Shown here: positions 49,896 to 54,116 of the stretch, in pieces
How positions within the stretch are numbered: position 1 is the stretch's first letter
Layout of the letters: each line of letters begins with the position of its first letter
Assembly: GCA_963726575.1 (NCBI GenBank)
Contig: CAVSCR010000004.1
Coordinates: 1-54,116 of the forward strand
Length of the DNA: 54,116 bases
Source of the DNA: CAVSCR01 sp963726575
GTDB lineage: Bacteria > Actinomycetota > Actinomycetes > JAHEKZ01
Reading direction: 5' to 3'
Position numbers and translations under genes: made by a program
Notes under the pieces: model-generated
The model's database searches: none
What the model was told of the DNA's origin: nothing
The model's input: the letters and a program-made list of their open reading frames with translations, nothing else

Positions 49896-52800
49896 TCAAC
49901 CACCCAGCCGGCTGATCGCGGCCTGCAGAGCTTCGTTCCACCAGACGGCGCCGGTGGCGTTGGCGTCTGCCATTGTCTGGCGGAGATACGTCTGCGCATC
50001 GACGCCACCGCCCACGGACGCCCAGACCTCGGCGTACGCGACGTCGAGGGGGTAGCACCACGCGCCCCAGAACTCGCGCCAGGTCGGACGGGCGTCTCGC
50101 ATCAGCGCCAGCCCCTGCACCGCGTCTCCGCGGTAGACGAGCGCAGCGCCGCGAAAGCCGTCCGCGAACCCAGCAGTGAAGGGCGGAACACGACCGGCCG
50201 CGATGAGGTCGAGCAGACGGGAGGAGAGCCGCTCCAGTTCCGCCACCTGACGGTCGACCAGTGCGATCGTCAGCGCGGCGTGCACCGACTCCAACAGCGT
50301 GTAGCCGTGGTCGAGCTGGTCGGCCAGTGCCTGCGCGCGCTCGCTGCTCGTGGCCGCAGCGCTGCCTTGGCCGAGCAGCCAGCACGACATCGCGTGGATG
50401 TTCATCGCGCACACGCCCGGGTCGTGGCCACCATACGAGTAGGTGAGCCAGTGATGTTGGTCTGGCCGGTAGCGCTCGATCACCATCTCGGTGTGGCTCT
50501 TGGCATCCTGGGGCCTTCCGGCGAGGACCAGACTCGACCACTGCACGTGGTGCGCCTCGATCAGCAGCGACTCGTCACCGAGCTGCTCGGCGATGGTGAA
50601 CAGTTGATCGCCGAGGTCCGACGCGGCGTTGACATCGCCTCGCATCATCTGCACGAACCAACGCCCCCACGACGACTGGAACTGGTCGCGGGTCGATCCG
50701 ACCTCGGTGGCCAAAGCGGCGGCGCGATCGTAGACGTCGAAGACTTGGGGATCGGTGGGTCCGAGTGTCTGTACCAGCGACGTCCCCCTGGCCAGCTCGA
50801 TGGCCAACTCCTGATGGCGACGCTCGTCCCCGGTGAGCCGCGTGAGGAGGTCTTGCGCGCGATCCAGGTCAGCCAAGGCGTCGGCATGCGCTCCGCTGCG
50901 GGCTGCGATGGTGGCCGCGCCGCGCCAGTACGGCACTGCGCGGGCGCCATCACCGGACTCGGTCCAGTGGTGTGCGAGAGCTACGGCGTCGGCCGTCCGA
51001 TCCGACTCCTCCTGTTGCTCCAGTGCGAGACCCACCTGCCGGTGCAGGGCACGCCGCCGGTCGGTGGGCAGCCCGACGTACGCAGCCTCCTGGATGAGCG
51101 CGTGGGTGAAGGAATGCGTGGGCGCACGCCGAGAGCCGGTCGCCGTCAGGATCTGTGATGCCTGCAGCTGTGCGAGGGCGGCGAGACGCTGCGGTTCGTC
51201 GAGGTCGACCAGCGCTGACAGCAGCGACTCTGGGGACGTTCGGCCGATCACGGCGGCGGCTTCGGCAACGGTCCGTGCCGGAGCCGGCAGGCTGTCGATG
51301 CGCTCGGTGAGCAGGCCGCGCAACGAGGTCGGGACCGTGGGAAGCGGTACCCCAGGATCGAGGACGTACGCACCGGCTTCGCCCCTCAGCGCACCTGCGG
51401 TAACCGCCGACTGGACGCACTCGCGGACGAACAACGGTGTACCGGCAGTGCGCTCGAGAACCCCGTTCTTCCACGCCGCCACGCTCGGATGCTCCCCGAC
51501 CAGGGCGTCGATCAACGAGGCCGCCTCACTCGGTGAGAGCGGATCGAGCACGAGGTGGGTCACATTGGCCCAACCGTCGGTCGCGTGGTCGTTGCCGGGC
51601 CGTTCGGTCGCTACGAGCAGGCACGGCAGCCGTCGAATGCGCCTGGAGAGGGCGGCGAGGAGCGCGCGGGTCGCGTCATCTGCCCAGTGCACGTCCTCGG
51701 TGGCGATCAGCGTCGGCCGGTCGTCGGGCAGCAGCAGGCTTTCGGCGACCGCGGCCACGCGGGTCTGACGGAGGTCGGCGTCGGTAGTCGCCCACTCGTC
51801 GTTCGTGGCGGCGGGGTCGATCATGGCCGTCAGCGCTTGACGGTCTGCTACGTCGTGTCGCGTCTGCAGTGCATCGAGCAGGACCGCTCGCAAGGCGCCG
51901 TACGGCGTGTGCCGGTCCAGGGGGGACGCCTGCCCCACCCAGGTCCGAACACCTTCGGCGTCTGCCTGGACGAGGAGTTCGAACAGGAGGCGCGACTTTC
52001 CGACCCCGGGTGCTCCGGTGATGACCACTGTCGCGCCGGTCTGCCGCCCGGCCTCCTGCAGCGCAGCCTCGAGCGTGGCTCGTTCCCGTCGGCGTCCGAC
52101 CATCTGCGTCTGCGCACGAGCCTCGCGCCAGCGATGGGCGCCGGTGCGCTCCGCTACGACTCGGTAGGCGCCGGGCTCCGCGCCGGCTCGCGGATCGAGC
52201 GGCTCGAGGTCGAAGTGCTCGGCCACCAGATCGCGGGTGCTGGCACTGATGGCGACCTCGCCGCTGGCTGCGAGCGCGGCCACCTCGGAGGCGGCGGTCA
52301 GCGGATCGCCGAACGCTGCCGCAGTGGCGGGCAGCACGCGACACGAGTAGCTCGCCGGTCGCGACACCGATGCGCCGAATGACGCGCGCGTGATCGCCAC
52401 CTGTTCCGGGATCGTGAGCCCGCGCCAGGGCCAGGGCTGTCGTCACCGCACGCAAGGCGTGGTGTTCTGTGGCGGCGGGCGCACCGAACACGACGACGAC
52501 GGCGGCCGGCTCGACCATGACCAACGCAGAGTCGTCATCGCCACCGACGAGCTGCTCGATCCGGTCGCGTTCGTCCGCGACGGCTGCCTCCCAAGCCTCG
52601 GCATCCGACCATCCGTCCGCCGTCCTGGGTATGTCCAGTTCACAGCGCAGGACGGTGGCGCTTCGAACTGCCCGTTGGCGAGGCCGGCGAGGCTCCGCCG
52701 CCGGTCCCTCGTCATGGACACTCGCGATCAGCCGGTACCCGGACTTCGGAACGGTCTCGATCACCCGCGGGCGTCGGGCGTCGTCGTCGAACGCTCTGCG

Positions 52801-53022
52801 CAGCTTGATGATCGCCGCGCTCACGGCGTCGTCGGTGATGAACGTGTCACCCCAGACCTGAGTCATCAGCTCGGTGCGGGTGATGACCGAACCCTGTCGC
52901 TGGGCGAGCAGGAGGAGCACGTCCATGACGCGTGGCTCGAGCCGCCGCGTCTCCGTGCCCCGACTGATCTGGTGCGCATCAGCGTCGACGTCCCATCCGG
53001 CGATCCGCATCACGACGTCCAT
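49896..53022 (-). pseudogene. Winged-helix/cyclase-like/AAA/TPR regulator, frameshifted
   Basis: One long regulator read in two frames. Frame A starts at ATG 53022 with an OmpR/CadC-type DNA-binding domain (LEPRVMDVLLLLAQRQGSV, KLRRAFDDDARRPRVIETVPKSGYRLIA), then a cyclase-like domain (VVVVFGAPAATEHHALRAV, GVATGELLVSR). Frame B resumes with FGDPLTAASEVAALA, then Walker A GAPGVGKSR, the ATEDVHWADD motif, and TPR-like helices to the stop. One base is missing around 52327-52336, near a G-run. The cyclase part lacks the obvious metal aspartates. If intact, it is a transcription factor sensing an unknown ligand. It stands divergent from the homocysteine methyltransferase gene and may control it; that is inference. 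Confidence 0.82.
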
Positions 53023-53176
53023 CGTGCCGCGCTCGAGACTCCCGCGGGTCGAGTTGGCGCCGGCGGTAGGAACTTCGTAGGACAACCGTCATGGATCCCT
53101 CGGGACGCGCTGCAGCCCCGACGGCGACGCTCGTCGCGACGATGTTCGCGACCCACACCGACAGGAAGCGACAGCC

Positions 53177-54116
53177 ATGTCCAGCTACCGAAGCCATCTC
53201 CCGCAGGTCGACGGCGGTCTGTTCGTGACCGACGCGGGGTGCGAGACCGATCTGATCTTCAACAAGGGCGTCGAGGTCCGAGAATTCGCGGCTCACACCC
53301 TGCTCGACGAGCCAGACGGCAGGCAGGCGCTCGCCGACTACTACCGCGGCTTCCTGGACCTCGCGCGCGAACACGACGCCGGGGTCGTGCTCGACTGCCC
53401 CACCTGGAAGGCGCACCCTTTCTGGGCTGCCGACCTCGGCACCGACGAGGCTGGGCTGGCGGCGGCCAATCGCGATGCCGCGCGGTTCGCCGCCGGTCTG
53501 CGGGCCGAGTACTCCCACCAGACGGGCCCGGTGGTCGTCAACGCGCTCATCGGCCCCCGCGGCGACGCCTACGCGCCTGAGGTGGACGTGGCTGTGGATG
53601 AGGCACAGTCGTACCACCGCACGCAGCTGCAGTGGCTCGCAGACTCCGACGTAGACATGGTCTCGGCACTGACGTTCACCCAGTCCAGCGAGGCGATCGG
53701 CGTGACCCGCGCGGCTACCGCGGTCGGCTTGCCGATCGTCGTGTCGTTCACCGTCGAGACCGACGGTGCGTTGCCGACCGGACAGGGCCTCGGACGCGCG
53801 ATCGAGGCCGTCGACGACGCCACGGGCGGAGCGCCGGCGTACTACATGGTGAACTGTGCGCATCCGGACCACTTCGTCGATGTCATCGAGGCCGGTGCGC
53901 CTTGGGCGTCGCGGATCCGTGGACTGCGCTGCAACGCATCGCGCCAGAGCCACGCCGAGCTCGACGTCGCCGAGGTTCTTGACGACGGAGATCCGGTGGA
54001 GTTCGCGAAGGGCTACCTCACGCTGCGGGAGCTACTCCCGGAACTCAACGTCGTCGGAGGTTGCTGCGGGTCGGACCTGCGCCACGTCACCGAGGTCGTC
54101 ACTTCGTTCACGTCAT
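53177..54116 (+). CDS. Homocysteine S-methyltransferase-family protein (partial, runs off window)
   Basis: An open frame of 313 complete codons that continues past the window end. The zinc-binding cysteines of the family are present: C227 (MVNCAHP) and C296-C297 (GGCCGSD). Other marks are CETDLIFNKG near residue 22, VVLDCPTWKAHPFW near 71, VNALIGPRGDAYAPE near 122 and VSFTVETDGALPTG near 190. The family moves a methyl group to homocysteine from betaine, S-methylmethionine or similar donors. Near choline-sulfatase and a GcvT-like gene, a betaine or dimethylsulfonium donor is plausible but unproven. ATG 53177 follows AGGAAG; the 155-base gap from the divergent regulator likely holds the promoter, though I see no clear elements. 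Confidence 0.9.
   Translation, partial: MSSYRSHLPQVDGGLFVTDAGCETDLIFNKGVEVREFAAHTLLDEPDGRQALADYYRGFLDLAREHDAGVVLDCPTWKAHPFWAADLGTDEAGLAAANRDAARFAAGLRAEYSHQTGPVVVNALIGPRGDAYAPEVDVAVDEAQSYHRTQLQWLADSDVDMVSALTFTQSSEAIGVTRAATAVGLPIVVSFTVETDGALPTGQGLGRAIEAVDDATGGAPAYYMVNCAHPDHFVDVIEAGAPWASRIRGLRCNASRQSHAELDVAEVLDDGDPVEFAKGYLTLRELLPELNVVGGCCGSDLRHVTEVVTSFTS

Overview
This is a high-GC bacterial window, almost certainly from an actinomycete-type member of Actinomycetota. The evidence is the strong G/C bias at third codon positions, many GTG starts, pervasive GTGA/ATGA stop-start overlaps, a mycothiol-dependent maleylpyruvate-isomerase-type enzyme, TAnnnT -10 elements and leaderless starts, and two large cyclase/AAA/TPR regulators. 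Genes are tightly packed and no gap exceeds 300 bases. I see no rRNA, tRNA, CRISPR array, transposase, phage gene or origin.

Layout. 1-9.6 kb: a membrane protein, a large cyclase/STAND-like regulator, a PadR regulator with a perfect operator, a MazF/PemK-type toxin-antitoxin pair, an ArsR-SRPBCC pair behind a textbook promoter/operator, an SGNH hydrolase, a secreted beta-propeller and two small proteins. 9.6-23.4 kb: a sugar or sugar-acid catabolic island. A long minus-strand array runs M24-like, U32-like, IlvD/Edd dehydratase, MalEFGK-type ABC importer, SMP-30 lactonase, DHDPS-type aldolase, SDR, FAH hydrolase. It is divergent from an IclR regulator and a zinc alcohol dehydrogenase, and two matching palindromes lie in the divergent promoter. 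The enzymes fit a non-phosphorylative route: dehydrogenase, lactonase, dehydratase, then aldolase, or SDR plus diketo-acid hydrolase.

23.4-32.7 kb: a NUDIX hydrolase, a MarR-GNAT fusion with its operator, and a ferredoxin-reductase-type flavoprotein. Next comes a gamma-butyrobetaine-hydroxylase-like oxygenase translationally coupled to an HD-domain oxygenase of the PhnZ/TmpB type, which suggests oxidative cleavage of a quaternary-amine phosphonate. A TolB-like secreted protein and a DUF917 / hydantoinase-A pair follow. 32.7-39.5 kb: TetR plus a mycothiol-dependent enzyme, a Tat-exported PHP-domain protein with a secreted partner, a RES-type toxin-antitoxin pair and a frameshifted serine hydrolase.

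39.6-54.1 kb: an Opp/Dpp-type ABC importer whose genes overlap one another and end in a choline-sulfatase gene. It converges on a GcvT-like methyltransferase plus an FAD oxidoreductase. Then come a frameshifted DUF4242 gene, a frameshifted regulator with winged-helix, cyclase-like, AAA and TPR regions, and, cut by the window end, a homocysteine S-methyltransferase. Together with the oxygenase pair, this suggests a neighbourhood for methylated-amine (choline sulfate / betaine) uptake and one-carbon recycling.

Four genes carry single-base indels that break otherwise conserved frames. They may be real pseudogenes or consensus errors; raw reads would decide.
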